Positions 31,710-42,302 of a stretch of DNA of 64,000 nucleotides are shown here, piece after piece. Within the stretch, counting starts at the first letter, position 1, and each line of letters begins with the position of its first letter. The notes beneath the pieces were generated by a model that worked only from the letters and a program-made list of their open reading frames with translations, ran no database searches and was not told the origin of the DNA. The translations under genes were made by a program, and so were the position numbers. Location of the stretch: positions 1-64,000 of the forward strand of contig NZ_LRBG01000001.1 in NCBI RefSeq assembly GCF_001580545.1, in the 5' to 3' direction. The stretch comes from Paraburkholderia monticola (GTDB lineage Bacteria > Pseudomonadota > Gammaproteobacteria > Burkholderiales > Burkholderiaceae).

Positions 31710-32756
31710 CTACTGCGGCTGATAAATCGAATCGAACACGCCGCCGTCCGCGAAATGGGTCTTCTGCGCGTTGGCCCAGCCGCCGAACGAATCGTCGATC
31801 GTGTACAGCTTCAGCTTCGGAAACTTCGCGGTCAGATCGGCCGGCACCTTGTTCGAACGCGGACGATAGAAATTGCGCGCGGCGATCTCCTGGCCCTCCT
31901 CGCTATACAGGAAGTTCAGGTAAGCCTCGGCGAGCTTGCGCGTGCCGTGTTTGTCGACGACCTTGTCGACCACCGCGACCGGCGGCTCGGCGAGAATGCT
32001 CACCGACGGCACGACGATCTCGAACTTGTCCGGACCAAACTCCTTCAGCGACAGGAACGCCTCGTTTTCCCACGCGATCAGCACGTCGCCGATGCCGCGC
32101 TGCACGAAGCTCGTGGTCGCGCCGCGCGCGCCCGAGTCGAGCACGCCGGCGTTCTTGTACAGCTTGCCGACGAACGCCTTGGCGGTCTGCGCATTGCCGC
32201 CCGGCTGATGCTCGGCGTACGCCCACGCGGCCAGATAGTTCCAGCGCGCGCCGCCCGAGGTCTTTGGATTCGGCGTCACGATCGACACGCCCGGCTTCAC
32301 CAGATCGTCCCAATCCTTGATGTGCTTCGGATTGCCCTTGCGCACCAGAAACACGATCGTCGAGGTGTATGGCGACGCGTTGTCCGGCAGACGCTTCTGC
32401 CAGTTCTTGTCGACGATGCCCTTGTTCGCGAGCGCGTCGATGTCATAAGCCAACGCCAGCGTGACGACGTCGGCCTGCAGGCCGTCGAGCACCGAGCGCG
32501 CCTGCGCACCCGAGCCGCCGTGCGACTGTTTGAAGGTGACGGTCTCGCCGCTCTTCGCTTTCCATTCCTTGCCGAATGCCTGATTGATGTCCTGATACAA
32601 CTCGCGCGTCGGATCGTAGGACACGTTCAGAAGCGTGGTGTCGGCATGCGCGACGCCGCTCGCACCCAGCATGCCGAGCGCCCCCACCGCGCCGACGGCG
32701 AGCGCCGCGATCAGTTTTCTGCCTCGAACCGCAAGCCCCGTGTGCCGATGTTTCAT
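31710..32756 (-). CDS. sbp: Periplasmic sulfate-binding protein
   Basis: A 348-residue secreted protein with a signal peptide ([19 protein letters not shown], cut near [15 protein letters not shown]). The mature start [12 protein letters not shown] and the [14 protein letters not shown] segment are characteristic of Sbp/CysP sulfate-binding proteins. Start ATG 32756 is preferred over the upstream ATG at 32825 because it gives a normal signal peptide. It is the first gene of sbp-cysTWA-cysB. An AT-rich stretch upstream (around 32866-32905) is a reasonable place for CysB control. Confidence 0.93.
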   Translation of the reverse strand: MKHRHTGLAVRGRKLIAALAVGAVGALGMLGASGVAHADTTLLNVSYDPTRELYQDINQAFGKEWKAKSGETVTFKQSHGGSGAQARSVLDGLQADVVTLALAYDIDALANKGIVDKNWQKRLPDNASPYTSTIVFLVRKGNPKHIKDWDDLVKPGVSIVTPNPKTSGGARWNYLAAWAYAEHQPGGNAQTAKAFVGKLYKNAGVLDSGARGATTSFVQRGIGDVLIAWENEAFLSLKEFGPDKFEIVVPSVSILAEPPVAVVDKVVDKHGTRKLAEAYLNFLYSEEGQEIAARNFYRPRSNKVPADLTAKFPKLKLYTIDDSFGGWANAQKTHFADGGVFDSIYQPQ

Positions 32757-33025
32757 CTCGATTTTTCTCCGCGTGATGTCCGCTGATGAGCGTCTGGTGT
32801 TGTTCTGCGTTGCGGTCACGTGCACATGAGCGCTAACCCGGAGGCCAGTCTATCGAAGGGCTTTCATCATTAAAAATAATGTTTCTTCATTTTTTAATAC
32901 TCAAAAGTGGTAACGACAGAGGCGAGCGCTGCTCGAGCGGCAAAAGTGATGTTATGTGGCCGATCAGCGACGCCGCAGCGCCCCCTCGCGACGAACTTAA
33001 AGTAAAGCTTGAAATGCGCCGAATA
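32757..33025. promoter_or_regulatory. Divergent control region between sbp and lexA
   Basis: About 270 bases without a gene. The stretch at 32866-32905 is strikingly AT-rich for this genome and includes the self-complementary CATTAAAAATAATG and a second run ending TTTTTTAAT, in a position suitable for a CysB-activated sbp promoter. Its role is inferred from position and composition only. A TTGAAA at 33009-33014 may belong to the lexA promoter. Confidence 0.4.
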
Positions 33026-33041
33026 CTGTATAAAAATACAG
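33026..33041 (+). promoter_or_regulatory. LexA box 1 (SOS operator)
   Basis: A perfect CTGT-N8-ACAG operator with an AT-only spacer, centred about 33 bases before the lexA ATG. It overlaps the likely -10 region, so LexA binding would block its own promoter. Confidence 0.93.
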
Positions 33042-33045
33042 TCAC

Positions 33046-33061
33046 CTGTTCATACATACAG
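33046..33061 (+). promoter_or_regulatory. LexA box 2 (SOS operator)
   Basis: A second perfect CTGT-N8-ACAG operator, 20 bases centre-to-centre from the first and so on nearly the same helix face. Its last base is the first base of an in-frame GTG at 33061, which argues that translation really begins at the ATG 33067. Confidence 0.92.
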
Positions 33062-33066
33062 TGGCC

Positions 33067-33714
33067 ATGACAAAACTCACCGCACGACAGCAGCAGGTTT
33101 TCGATCTGATCCGCCGCGCGATCGAACGCACCGGATTTCCGCCCACGCGCGCGGAAATCGCGGCCGAACTCGGCTTCAGCTCGGCCAATTCCGCGGAAGA
33201 GCATCTGCGCGCGCTGGCGCGCAAGGGCGTGATCGAACTCGCGGCTGGCGCGTCGCGCGGCATCCGCCTGCTGTCCGGGGAGGATGCGCCGCACCAGTTC
33301 ACGCTGCCGCATGCGGGCCTGATGCAGCTGTCGCTGCCGCTGATCGGCAGGGTCGCGGCGGGCAGCCCGATCCTCGCCCAGGAACATATCTCGCAGCACT
33401 ACGCGTGCGACCCGGCGTTGTTCTCGAGCAAGCCCGACTACCTGTTGAAAGTGCGGGGCCTGTCGATGCGCGACGCGGGCATTCTCGACGGCGACCTGCT
33501 CGCGGTGCAGAAGCGCAGCGAAGCGAAGGATGGCCAGATCATCATTGCGCGGCTCGGCGACGACGTGACGGTCAAGCGTTTGAAACGCCGGCCGAACGGC
33601 ATCGAGCTGATCGCCGAAAACCCCGACTACGACAACATCTTCGTTGAAACCGGCAGCGCGGATTTCGCGCTCGAAGGGATCGCGGTCGGACTGATTCGCC
33701 CCAGCGAGTTCTGA
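33067..33714 (+). CDS. lexA: SOS repressor LexA
   Basis: A 215-residue LexA, start ATG 33067 ([39 protein letters not shown]). The winged HTH is in the first 65 residues, the self-cleavage site is A98-G99, and the catalytic dyad is S133 (RGLSMRDAG) with K170 (DVTVKRLKR). It represses DNA-damage genes and is cleaved with RecA filament help. Two perfect LexA boxes precede it, so it is autoregulated. Confidence 0.97.
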   Translation: MTKLTARQQQVFDLIRRAIERTGFPPTRAEIAAELGFSSANSAEEHLRALARKGVIELAAGASRGIRLLSGEDAPHQFTLPHAGLMQLSLPLIGRVAAGSPILAQEHISQHYACDPALFSSKPDYLLKVRGLSMRDAGILDGDLLAVQKRSEAKDGQIIIARLGDDVTVKRLKRRPNGIELIAENPDYDNIFVETGSADFALEGIAVGLIRPSEF

Positions 33715-33792
33715 TCCTTCGCTGTCGCCGGAACGCTCGCGCCGGTTTGTTCAAACCAAGCCGCATCTACGCCGTATAGCCTGGAGAGACTC

Positions 33793-34137
33793 ATGGAACG
33801 CCTTGCCCGCCTGCTACCTTTTCGCCAGTTCGGTCGTCTGCGTCATCTGCGCAAGCTCACGCCCTGCGCGCTGATCGAGGCGCCCGCGGCGCGCACGCCG
33901 TCGCTGTTCGACGCGCCCGTCGAAGCGTCCGGTCTGCCGTCGTCGTTGCCGGCGTTCGCGCGCGTGTCGCTGAATTCGGCGCTGAACATCGCCGAGCCAG
34001 CGCGTCGCGCACCGGTGCGGGTCTATCATGGGCCGTCGCGATTGATCATGGTCGGCACGGTCGACGCCGTATGCCGTATGATCGACCGTTGCATAGCCGA
34101 AGAAGCCAACGTGCACGGCGCGGTGTTCGAAGCGTGA
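33793..34137 (+). CDS. Small protein of unknown function downstream of lexA
   Basis: A 114-residue basic protein (MERLARLLPFRQFGRLRHLR) behind a good ribosome site (GGAGAG) and 78 bases after lexA in the same direction. No domain is recognised. The N-terminal 30 residues are Arg/Leu-rich and could form an amphipathic helix; the rest is Pro/Ala-rich with a better-ordered end (VRVYHGPSRLIMVGTVDAVCRMIDRCIAEEA). With no terminator evident before it, co-transcription with lexA and SOS induction are possible but unproven. Confidence 0.7.
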   Translation: MERLARLLPFRQFGRLRHLRKLTPCALIEAPAARTPSLFDAPVEASGLPSSLPAFARVSLNSALNIAEPARRAPVRVYHGPSRLIMVGTVDAVCRMIDRCIAEEANVHGAVFEA

Positions 34138-34256
34138 GTGAGTTCTGAGCACGCATCCAAGGCGCATTTCGGATGTTCAGATACTCGCGAGTAATGGGAT
34201 CGTTTCGGCCTCGCCGTGGTCGACAGTAGATCATCACTGACGTGGAGTCCCATTCG

Positions 34257-34874
34257 ATGACAGTTCCGAAACGCATACAAGGCAGCGCCACCCGGCCGCT
34301 GCTGATCACACTGATCGTAGTGATCGTGATTGCCGCGCTGGGGTTTGTTTATGCGTCGCCGTATCTCGCGGTGAACAATCTCAAACGCGCGGCCGATGCC
34401 CGAGACGTACAAACCGTCAATTCGTACGTGGACTTTCCGGCGCTACGCGACAGCCTGAAGCAGCAGGTCGGCGCCATGCTGACACGCCGGCTCGAAGCGG
34501 ACGCCGGCAACAAGATGGCCACGATCGGCGCGGTGATCGGCGTGACGCTGATCGGCCCGCTCGTCGATGCCTATGCGACACCCGACGGCGTCGCGGCGCT
34601 CCTGAACGGCATGCCGCCGCGCGGCACGCCGGGCGAGCAACCGTCGGCGCCGCCAGCCGCGGGCGGCGAAGCGCCGGCCGCACCGGCCGCGGGCGAAGCC
34701 GCCAACCAGGCCAGTGCGACACCGCCCGCGCGTGAAAGCACGGCCGGCTATCGCAGTCTCAACGAATTTGTCATTACGTACCGGCGTGGCGAAGGCAACG
34801 CGAATTACTCGGCGATCTTCCGTCGCGAAGGTCTGGTTACGTGGAAGCTCGCGGCGATCAACCTGAACGAGTGA
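34257..34874 (+). CDS. DUF2939-like membrane-anchored protein
   Basis: A 205-residue protein, start ATG 34257 with a GGAG site. One N-terminal helix (LLITLIVVIVIAALGFVYA) anchors it to the membrane with the rest outside. After the helix, SPYLAVNNLKRAADARDVQTVNSYVDFPALRDSLK is the DUF2939 signature. An Ala/Pro/Gly-rich linker (about 125-165) separates it from a C-terminal part ending FRREGLVTWKLAAINL. The family function is unknown. It stands alone, convergent with the following uspA gene. Confidence 0.8.
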   Translation: MTVPKRIQGSATRPLLITLIVVIVIAALGFVYASPYLAVNNLKRAADARDVQTVNSYVDFPALRDSLKQQVGAMLTRRLEADAGNKMATIGAVIGVTLIGPLVDAYATPDGVAALLNGMPPRGTPGEQPSAPPAAGGEAPAAPAAGEAANQASATPPARESTAGYRSLNEFVITYRRGEGNANYSAIFRREGLVTWKLAAINLNE

Positions 34875-35003
34875 GGTTGAAGCCTGGCTGGAAGCGATGT
34901 CTGACGGGATGCGTGGCTGGCCATCGAGGCCAGCCACGTGACAGGTTTGTTCACATCTGGATCACCTTGCGGGACACACGGTTTCGCGTCCCGCCCTGGC
35001 GTA

Positions 35004-35471
35004 TTACGCCGCAGCCGCTTGCTGTTGCTCTTGCGCGGACGAGCACGCCACCAGAATGCTGCACGACACCCGGTCGAGCAGCGGCGTGTTGCCCGCCCCC
35101 ATCCACCAGCGCGACAAACCGGTTCGGCAGCGATGGCCGACCACCACGAGATCGACCTGCAACTCGTTGGCAAGATTGGCGATCTCGTCGATCGGGTGAC
35201 CGAATGCGAAATGCCCTTGGGCGTTCACACCGCGCTCGGTCAGCCAGTTCACGCCCTCCTGCAGAATCTCGCGGGCCGTTTTTTCGAAGCTGCCGCAGGC
35301 CACGTCGGTCAATAGGCCCGCGCTTTGCGCAATGCTCGAACGCATGTCGACGACCGACAGCAGATGCGTTTCCGCCTTCAGGTCCAACGCCAGATCGGCA
35401 CCGCAACGCAGGGCTTTGCGGCCTTCGCGCGAGCCGTCGTAGCACAACAGGATTTTCTGGTAGCTCGCCAT
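35004..35471 (-). CDS. Universal stress protein, UspA family
   Basis: A 155-residue single-domain Usp (MASYQKILLCYDGSREGRKALRCGADLA). The ATP-binding signature near the end (VVGHRCRTG, then several residues and a small/Ser pattern) is present but shows a longer insertion than usual (LSRWWMGAGNTPLLDRVSC). It probably binds nucleotide and helps survival during stress or low oxygen. It faces away from the nodIJ-like operon. Confidence 0.88.
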   Translation of the reverse strand: MASYQKILLCYDGSREGRKALRCGADLALDLKAETHLLSVVDMRSSIAQSAGLLTDVACGSFEKTAREILQEGVNWLTERGVNAQGHFAFGHPIDEIANLANELQVDLVVVGHRCRTGLSRWWMGAGNTPLLDRVSCSILVACSSAQEQQQAAAA

Positions 35472-35889
35472 CAGTTTTCTCCGTTCGCGCGGAAAGCGCG
35501 GTCTGAATCAATCATGGTGCGCCGCAATTCAGCTTGCAAGGGATGGAAAACGCTAAGTGCATAGTCGGTGCATGTCGATCCAGTCTGCACAGGCGTTGGG
35601 CGCCTCGAAGCAGCGTTTGCATGCGGATGCCGCAACGCAAAATCTCGTGGCCGCCCGCTGTATCGGCGCTGCGCGGGCCGTTTGGCGCGCCAGTCGCGGC
35701 ACCGCCAATCAGCGCCGCGTGCCGGCACGACCCAGCGCATGCATACCGCGTTCCCGAACACCCGATCGAACCGGCAACCGATACTCCGACATAGCCAGCT
35801 TTGCGGCCGCGCGTGCGCAATACGCGCGTCGCAGGTATGTTGTGTCTTGCGCGTACCTTGTGTCTTCTTTTCGGAGCCTTGCTCGACCC
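35472..35889. other. Intergenic region between uspA and the nodI-like gene
   Basis: About 420 bases that separate two divergent genes. An open frame continuous with the ABC ATPase runs back to 35557, but its translation is Arg/Ala-rich and not protein-like, so it is taken as non-coding. No terminator or clear promoter hexamers were recognised. Confidence 0.4.
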
Positions 35890-36804
<915 letters not shown>

Positions 36805-36823
36805 CTACGCAACGAGAAACCTC

Positions 36824-37651
36824 ATGGACGCACGCACTTACGAGACTCACGACGACACGCCATCGGCACAGGAGCCGTTCGGCGCCTTCCCCGCCAATGC
36901 CAGCAACTGGATCGCGGTATGGCGGCGCAACTATCTGGTGTGGAAGAAGCTCGCGATCGCGTCGATGTTCGGCAACCTCGCGGATCCGATGATCTACCTG
37001 TTCGGTCTCGGCCTCGGGCTTGGCTTGATGGTTGGGCACGTCGACGGTGTGTCGTATATCTCGTTCCTCGCGGCGGGTACGGTGGCATCGAGCGTGATGA
37101 TGTCGGCGAGCTTCGAGTCGATGTATTCGGGCTTCTCGCGCATGCACGTGCAGCGCACATGGGAAGCGATCATGCACACGCCGCTCACGCTCGGCGACAT
37201 CGTGCTCGGCGAGGTGGTGTGGGCCGCGAGCAAATCGGTGTTGTCAGGTGCGGCGATCATGCTGGTGGCCGGCGTGCTCGGCTATGCGAGTTTTCCGTCG
37301 ATGCTGCTCGCGCTGCCGATCGTCGTACTAGCCGGTCTCGCGTTCGCGAGCCTCGCGATGATCGTGACGGCGCTCGCGCCGTCGTACGACTTCTTCATGT
37401 TCTATCAGACGCTCGTGCTCACGCCGATGCTGCTGCTCTCCGGCGTGTTCTTTCCGACTTCGCAACTGCCGGCCGCCGCGCAAGCCGTAGCCGGCGCGCT
37501 GCCGCTCGCCAACGCGGTCGATCTGATGCGCCCGGCGATGCTCGCCCGACCGATCGAGCATGCCGCGCTGCACGTGAGCGTGCTGGCCGCTTATGCGATC
37601 GGCGGCTTCATCGTGTCGGCGATCCTGTTTCGGCGCCGCATGATGAAGTGA
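36824..37651 (+). CDS. NodJ-like ABC-2 permease
   Basis: A 275-residue membrane protein of the ABC-2/NodJ family, start ATG 36824. It has a hydrophilic N-terminus (about 35 residues), then six hydrophobic helices, with the family motif [20 protein letters not shown] and the ABC-2 signature [18 protein letters not shown] near the C-terminus. It forms the channel for the upstream ATPase. No nod biosynthesis genes are present in the window, so the nodulation name should not be read as a function. Confidence 0.85.
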   Translation: MDARTYETHDDTPSAQEPFGAFPANASNWIAVWRRNYLVWKKLAIASMFGNLADPMIYLFGLGLGLGLMVGHVDGVSYISFLAAGTVASSVMMSASFESMYSGFSRMHVQRTWEAIMHTPLTLGDIVLGEVVWAASKSVLSGAAIMLVAGVLGYASFPSMLLALPIVVLAGLAFASLAMIVTALAPSYDFFMFYQTLVLTPMLLLSGVFFPTSQLPAAAQAVAGALPLANAVDLMRPAMLARPIEHAALHVSVLAAYAIGGFIVSAILFRRRMMK

Positions 37652-37725
37652 GCCCGACGCGCGGGCGCATCGAGTCTGCACCCGCGTTAGTCGTCGCTAT
37701 CCGTGCCTGCTATCGGCGCGGGCGC

Positions 37726-38148
37726 TCAATCCTCGTCATCGGTCCACGGAATATCGACGTCGGAGATGAACGCGACCGTCGCGAACGGGCCGCCCTCGTG
37801 ACGCCCGATCTTGCCATCGGCGCGCTGCCACTCGACCCGGAACACGGTGGCGGGATCGTCCGCGATCAACCGCACCGTGCGCAATTCGTCGGGATCGGCG
37901 TCCTCGACCGGACCGTCCAGCGAGACCAGCAGCGCCTGCGGCCACAGGCCGTCGGCGGGGTCATAGATCTTGTCGCCATCGTGAATCAGGGTGAAAGCTT
38001 CCACGCCGATGGTCGCCGACGCATCGACGATCATCTTGGCAAGCGCCCGCAACAAGGCGGTCGCTCTCGCCGAGTTCGCCTGACGGATCGCGAGATCACC
38101 GCGCGTGAGCGCCTGCTCGAGTTTCGGATTGGTTTTCTGTTGCGCCAT
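37726..38148 (-). CDS. Conserved hypothetical protein
   Basis: A 140-residue acidic soluble protein, start ATG 38148 (MAQQKTNPKLEQALTRGDLAIRQANSARATALLRALAKMI). No domain is recognised. The first 45 residues look helical; the second half is strand-rich with the repeated acidic DADPDELRTVRLIADDPATVFRVEW and ends in WTDDED. It has no membrane helix or signal. It converges on the nodJ-like gene and has no clear operon partner. Confidence 0.7.
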   Translation of the reverse strand: MAQQKTNPKLEQALTRGDLAIRQANSARATALLRALAKMIVDASATIGVEAFTLIHDGDKIYDPADGLWPQALLVSLDGPVEDADPDELRTVRLIADDPATVFRVEWQRADGKIGRHEGGPFATVAFISDVDIPWTDDED

Positions 38149-38432
38149 GGATGTGTTGGTCCTATCGCTCTGTCCTTGTGGGCAACGCGCCATCGGGACG
38201 GCGCGTCGCGTTTCTTCTTGGGTCCAGATATTGCCGCTTGTGTGCGTTGCAACATCGCGGGCTACGCGGCATGTCCGCGGCTCGACTGTCATTGTTGTGC
38301 CGCTTTCCTGATCGTTGCGCGCACCATCAGGGTCGTTTCGACAGGGCTGCCCTTGCCCGTCCACCACAGTTTAGGTCGTGATTCGGATCGCGGGAGAACA
38401 TTTGCCGCTTAGTGCGTGGCATGTGTCGCATT

Positions 38433-39416
38433 TCATGCATCGGTTCGCGGTCGGCCCGGCGTACGCTTGCCGCGACTTCGCGCCGCCTTCGACCCGAGCG
38501 CCGCGGCCGGTTTCGCGCCGACGATCCGCGCGATCAAATGATTGCGAAACGCATACACCGACGGCGGCAGCTCACGCCCGGCCATCGTCTGCACCTGGAT
38601 GCTGCGCTGGCGCATCTGCGGATCGGTCAACGGAACGATGACGAAGCCGTCCTCGGCATAGCGGTCGCGCACCGACAGCAGCCCCGTGAACATGATCGCG
38701 CCGGATTTCTGCGCGTAGCGATAGATCGCGCCGCTGTGGTTGCAGATCAGGTCCGGCTCGAGTGGGATGCCTTCGAGCGCGCAGGTGATGTCGATCAATT
38801 GACGAATCGTCGTGCCTGCCTCCGACAGCACGACCGGATAGCGGCTCACCTCGGCGAGCGACAGCTTCGCGCGCGCCGCCAGCGGATGATCGGCCCGCAG
38901 CAGCGCGAACACCGGCGCGCGTTCGGTGTGCTCGACCTTGACGCCCTTCTCCGGCGCGAGGCTGAACGACAGCGCGATATCGACGTCGCCGTCGCGCACC
39001 TGGCGGGTCGCATCGGCCGGCGACATCACGGTCAGCGTGAAATCGATGCCGGGGTGCTCGCCACGGAAATCCGCGATCGCGGACGGCAGGAAGTCGACCG
39101 CGAAGCCCTCGGTGGTCGCGATCTTGATCCGGCTGCCGTGCAAGCTCGCGAGACCGCCGATCTCCTTCATCACGTGTTCGGCTTCGAGCAGGCTGCGTTG
39201 CGCATACGCGAGCAGCCGCTCGCCGGCCTCGGACAGCGTCATGCCGCGCGGACGCCGCTCGAACAGCGTGACGCCGAGCTCGCTTTCGAGCCGCGCGATC
39301 TGTCGGCTGATCGCCGATACCGCGACGTGCAGCCGTTCGGACGCGTCGCTCAGCGAGCCGCTGCGCGCGACCTCGACGAAATAACGCAACGCGATGCCAT
39401 GCAGTGAACGTGCCAT
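38433..39416 (-). CDS. LysR-family regulator divergent from the M20 peptidase gene
   Basis: A 327-residue LysR regulator, start ATG 39416 (MARSLHGIALRYFVEVARSGSLSDASERLHVAVSAISRQIARLE). The HTH is at about 20-42, and an effector domain follows (SRIKIATTEGFAVDFLPSAI). The last 25 residues are Ala/Arg/Pro-rich and unlikely to be folded. It lies 179 bases from the divergent peptidase gene start, so it may control it. A three-copy 11-base repeat lies just upstream of its start. Confidence 0.9.
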   Translation of the reverse strand: MARSLHGIALRYFVEVARSGSLSDASERLHVAVSAISRQIARLESELGVTLFERRPRGMTLSEAGERLLAYAQRSLLEAEHVMKEIGGLASLHGSRIKIATTEGFAVDFLPSAIADFRGEHPGIDFTLTVMSPADATRQVRDGDVDIALSFSLAPEKGVKVEHTERAPVFALLRADHPLAARAKLSLAEVSRYPVVLSEAGTTIRQLIDITCALEGIPLEPDLICNHSGAIYRYAQKSGAIMFTGLLSVRDRYAEDGFVIVPLTDPQMRQRSIQVQTMAGRELPPSVYAFRNHLIARIVGAKPAAALGSKAARSRGKRTPGRPRTDA

Positions 39417-39426
39417 CCGGGACACC

Positions 39427-39456
39427 GTGAGTTGGCCGTGAGTTGGCCGTGAGTTG
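39427..39456. repeat. Tandem repeat of an 11-base unit
   Basis: GTGAGTTGGCC occurs twice exactly, followed by a third copy GTGAGTTGG, between the LysR gene and the M20 gene starts. It lies 11 bases upstream of the LysR start, in its leader, so it could change expression by copy-number slippage. Confidence 0.8.
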
Positions 39457-39595
39457 GAGTTGCGGCTCGAGCCGTGCCGCGACGCTTTGCCTTTCCGGCA
39501 ACGCAAGCTTCGAAACATGATCATTGTGACAAAAATGACGCGCTTCTAGAATCGGTCGCAACGACATCACCCATCCCCGCATTGGAGACATCGAC

Positions 39596-41017
39596 ATGAG
39601 CCGCAACCAGGCTATCGAGCTTGCCACCCGGCACTTCGAATCCGGCGCTTTTCTCGCCGACCTGAACCGCCGCGTCGGGATTCGCACCGAAAGCCAGGAG
39701 AGCGATCGCGGCGCGCTGCTGCTGGCCTATCTGAACGACGAAATCAAGCCTGAAGCGCAACGCCTCGGCTTTGAGACGCGCATCGTCGACAACCCCGTCG
39801 AAGGCTTCGGAGCGTTCCTGATCGCGAACCGTCACGAAGGCGATCATCTGCCGACGGTGCTGATCTACGGCCACGGCGACGTCGTGCGCGGCTACGACAG
39901 CCAGTGGCGCGCGCCGTTGACGCCGTGGGCGGTGACCGTCGAAGGCGAGCGCTGGTTCGGCCGCGGCACCGCCGACAACAAGGGCCAGCACTCGATCAAC
40001 CTGGCCGCGCTCGCGAGCGTGCTCGCCGCGCGCGACGGCAAGCTCGGCTTCAATACGAAGCTGCTGATCGAAATGGGCGAGGAAACCGGCTCGCCGGGCC
40101 TCGACGCGATTTGCCACGCGCATCGCGACGAACTCGCCGCCGACGTGCTGATCGCCTCCGACGGTCCGCGCCTCGCCGCGCGTCGCCCCACCGTGTTTCT
40201 CGGCTCGCGCGGCGCGGTCAATTTCAGGCTGTCGCTGAACCTGCGCGACGGCGCGCATCACTCCGGCAACTGGGGCGGCCTGCTGCGCAATCCGGCGACG
40301 GTGCTGGCCAACGCGCTCGCGAGTCTGGTCGATGCGCGCGGCGTGATTGCGGTCGAGGGCCTGCGTCCGCCGCCGATTCCCGAGGCGGTGCGCCGCGCGC
40401 TGGCCGACATCACGGTGGGCGGCGGCCCGGGTGACCCGACGGTCGACGACAACTGGGGCGAGCCGGGCCTTTCCGCGCCCGAGCGCGTATTCGGCTGGAA
40501 CAGCTTCGAGGTGCTTGCCTTCAAGGCGGGCAATCCAGAGAACCCGGTCAACGCGATTCCGCCGTCGGCGTTTGCGGTCTGCCAGCTGCGTTTCGTGGTC
40601 GGCACCGATTGGGAAAACCTCGGCAAGCATCTGCGCGCGCATCTCGATGCGCACGGTTTTCAGCTGGTCGAGCTCGACGTCGAACGCGGCGCGCCCGCCA
40701 CGCGCCTGGACCCGGACGATCCTTGGGTCACGTGGGCGATCGCGTCGCTGGAAAAAACCACCGGCAAGCCGACCGCGGTGCTACCGAATCTCGGCGGCAC
40801 ACTGCCCAACGAGGTATTCGCCGACACGCTCGGTCTGCCGACGATCTGGGTGCCGCACTCGTATCCGGCCTGCTCGCAGCATGCGCCGAACGAGCACCTG
40901 CTCGCGCCGGTGGTGCGCGAGGGCCTGCAGATGATGGCTGGGCTGTTCTGGGATCTCGGCGAGAATTCGCCGCATACGGAAAAGCGCGACGCGGACGCGG
41001 CAAAGGCCGCGGGTTGA
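39596..41017 (+). CDS. M20-family metallopeptidase
   Basis: A 473-residue M20 dizinc peptidase or amidohydrolase. Metal and catalytic residues are clear: H93 and D95 in YGHGDVV, D127 in GRGTADNKGQ and the E162-E163 pair in EMGEETGSPG. The middle dimerisation domain follows. Members hydrolyse dipeptides, acylated amino acids or carbamoyl compounds; the specific substrate is not readable. ATG 39596 is preceded by a usable GGAG site. A divergent LysR gene probably regulates it. Confidence 0.9.
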   Translation: MSRNQAIELATRHFESGAFLADLNRRVGIRTESQESDRGALLLAYLNDEIKPEAQRLGFETRIVDNPVEGFGAFLIANRHEGDHLPTVLIYGHGDVVRGYDSQWRAPLTPWAVTVEGERWFGRGTADNKGQHSINLAALASVLAARDGKLGFNTKLLIEMGEETGSPGLDAICHAHRDELAADVLIASDGPRLAARRPTVFLGSRGAVNFRLSLNLRDGAHHSGNWGGLLRNPATVLANALASLVDARGVIAVEGLRPPPIPEAVRRALADITVGGGPGDPTVDDNWGEPGLSAPERVFGWNSFEVLAFKAGNPENPVNAIPPSAFAVCQLRFVVGTDWENLGKHLRAHLDAHGFQLVELDVERGAPATRLDPDDPWVTWAIASLEKTTGKPTAVLPNLGGTLPNEVFADTLGLPTIWVPHSYPACSQHAPNEHLLAPVVREGLQMMAGLFWDLGENSPHTEKRDADAAKAAG

Positions 41018-41112
41018 ATTCCGCTCACGCTGGTTGATTCGATCCGCTTGCCGCAGTTGCCCCGTCGATCGAGCGGGACGGCCACGGCAAGCGTATCGCG
41101 ATTACCTCGACA

Positions 41113-42165
41113 TCAAGGCGCCGGATTCGGCTGCAGTTCGTGCAGCCGATCGATTTCCGCGAGCACTTCCGCCGACAGCTTCACGTCCGCGCTGGCGATG
41201 TTCTCCTTCAGTTGCTCGAGCGAAGTCGCGCCGATCAGATTGCTGGTCACGAATGGCCGGCTATTGACGAACGCGAGCGCGAATTGCGCGGGCGACAGGC
41301 CGTGCCGCTTCGCGAGCTCGACGTAACGCGTGGTCGCCTGCACCGCTTGCGGCTTGCTGTAGCGCGCGAAGCGCTCGAACAGCGTGATGCGCGCGCCGGC
41401 GGGACGCGCGCCGCCTTCGTACTTGCCCGACAGCCAGCCGAACGCGAGCGGCGAATACGCGAGCAGACCGATGTTGTCGCGATGCGCGTACTCCGACAGA
41501 CCCGCTTCGTACGTGCGATTCAACAGACTGTACGGATTCTGGATGCTGACGATGCGCGGCAAGCCGAGCTTTTCGGCCGCGCGCAGAAACTGCGCGACGC
41601 CCCACGGCGTTTCGTTCGACACGCCGATATGCCGTACTTTGCCGGCCTTCACGAATTCGGCGAGCACCGTGAGCGTTTCCTCGATCGGCACCGTGTAGGC
41701 GTCGTCGACCCACGGATACGCCGGGCGGCCGAACGTCATCGTGCTGCGATCCGGCCAGTGCAGCTGATACAGATCGACGTAGTCCGTTTGCAGACGCTTG
41801 AGGCTGTCGTTGAGCGCCTCGGTCAGATTCTTTCGATCGAACTGGTTGCCCTCGCCGCGAATATGACGCGGATTGTGCGGCTGACGCGCGGGGCCCGCGA
41901 TCTTGGTGGCGAGTACGATCTTCTCGCGCGCGCTCTTGTGCTGCGCGAGCCACGTGCCGATATAGCGCTCCGTCGAGCCTTGCGTTTCAGCGCGCGGCGG
42001 CACCGGATACATTTCGGCGGTGTCGATCAGGTTCACGCCGTGATCGAGCGCGTAGTCAATCTGCGCATGCGCTTCCTGTTCGGTGTTCTGCTCGCCCCAC
42101 GTCATGGTGCCGAGACCAATCAGGCTGACCTGCACGTCGGAGTCGCCGAGTCTGCGGTATTCCAT
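41113..42165 (-). CDS. Aldo-keto reductase, Tas/YghZ-like
   Basis: A 350-residue NADPH-dependent aldo-keto reductase with the catalytic tetrad D48 (NLIDTAEMY), Y53, K88 (VLATKIAG) and H136 (YQLHWPDR). The start MEYRRLGDSDVQVSLIGLGTMTWGEQ and the long loop GPARQPHNPRHIRGEGNQ are characteristic of E. coli Tas, although the physiological substrate is unknown. It is a single gene. Confidence 0.9.
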   Translation of the reverse strand: MEYRRLGDSDVQVSLIGLGTMTWGEQNTEQEAHAQIDYALDHGVNLIDTAEMYPVPPRAETQGSTERYIGTWLAQHKSAREKIVLATKIAGPARQPHNPRHIRGEGNQFDRKNLTEALNDSLKRLQTDYVDLYQLHWPDRSTMTFGRPAYPWVDDAYTVPIEETLTVLAEFVKAGKVRHIGVSNETPWGVAQFLRAAEKLGLPRIVSIQNPYSLLNRTYEAGLSEYAHRDNIGLLAYSPLAFGWLSGKYEGGARPAGARITLFERFARYSKPQAVQATTRYVELAKRHGLSPAQFALAFVNSRPFVTSNLIGATSLEQLKENIASADVKLSAEVLAEIDRLHELQPNPAP

Positions 42166-42302
42166 CTAACTTGTCCTGTTGAAGAGGTGATCGGAAAGCG
42201 CAGACGTTACCACGCCGGCGCAATACCTGCAGCAAGGCTAGAATGCGGGGCCCATGCGTTGCATCGCGCTCCGGATGCGCGCTTCATCACGACTTCGTTG
42301 CC

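Noticed and set aside
35557..35889. Upstream extension of the NodI-like ATPase
   Set aside because: The added residues are not protein-like and the family starts at ATG 35890.
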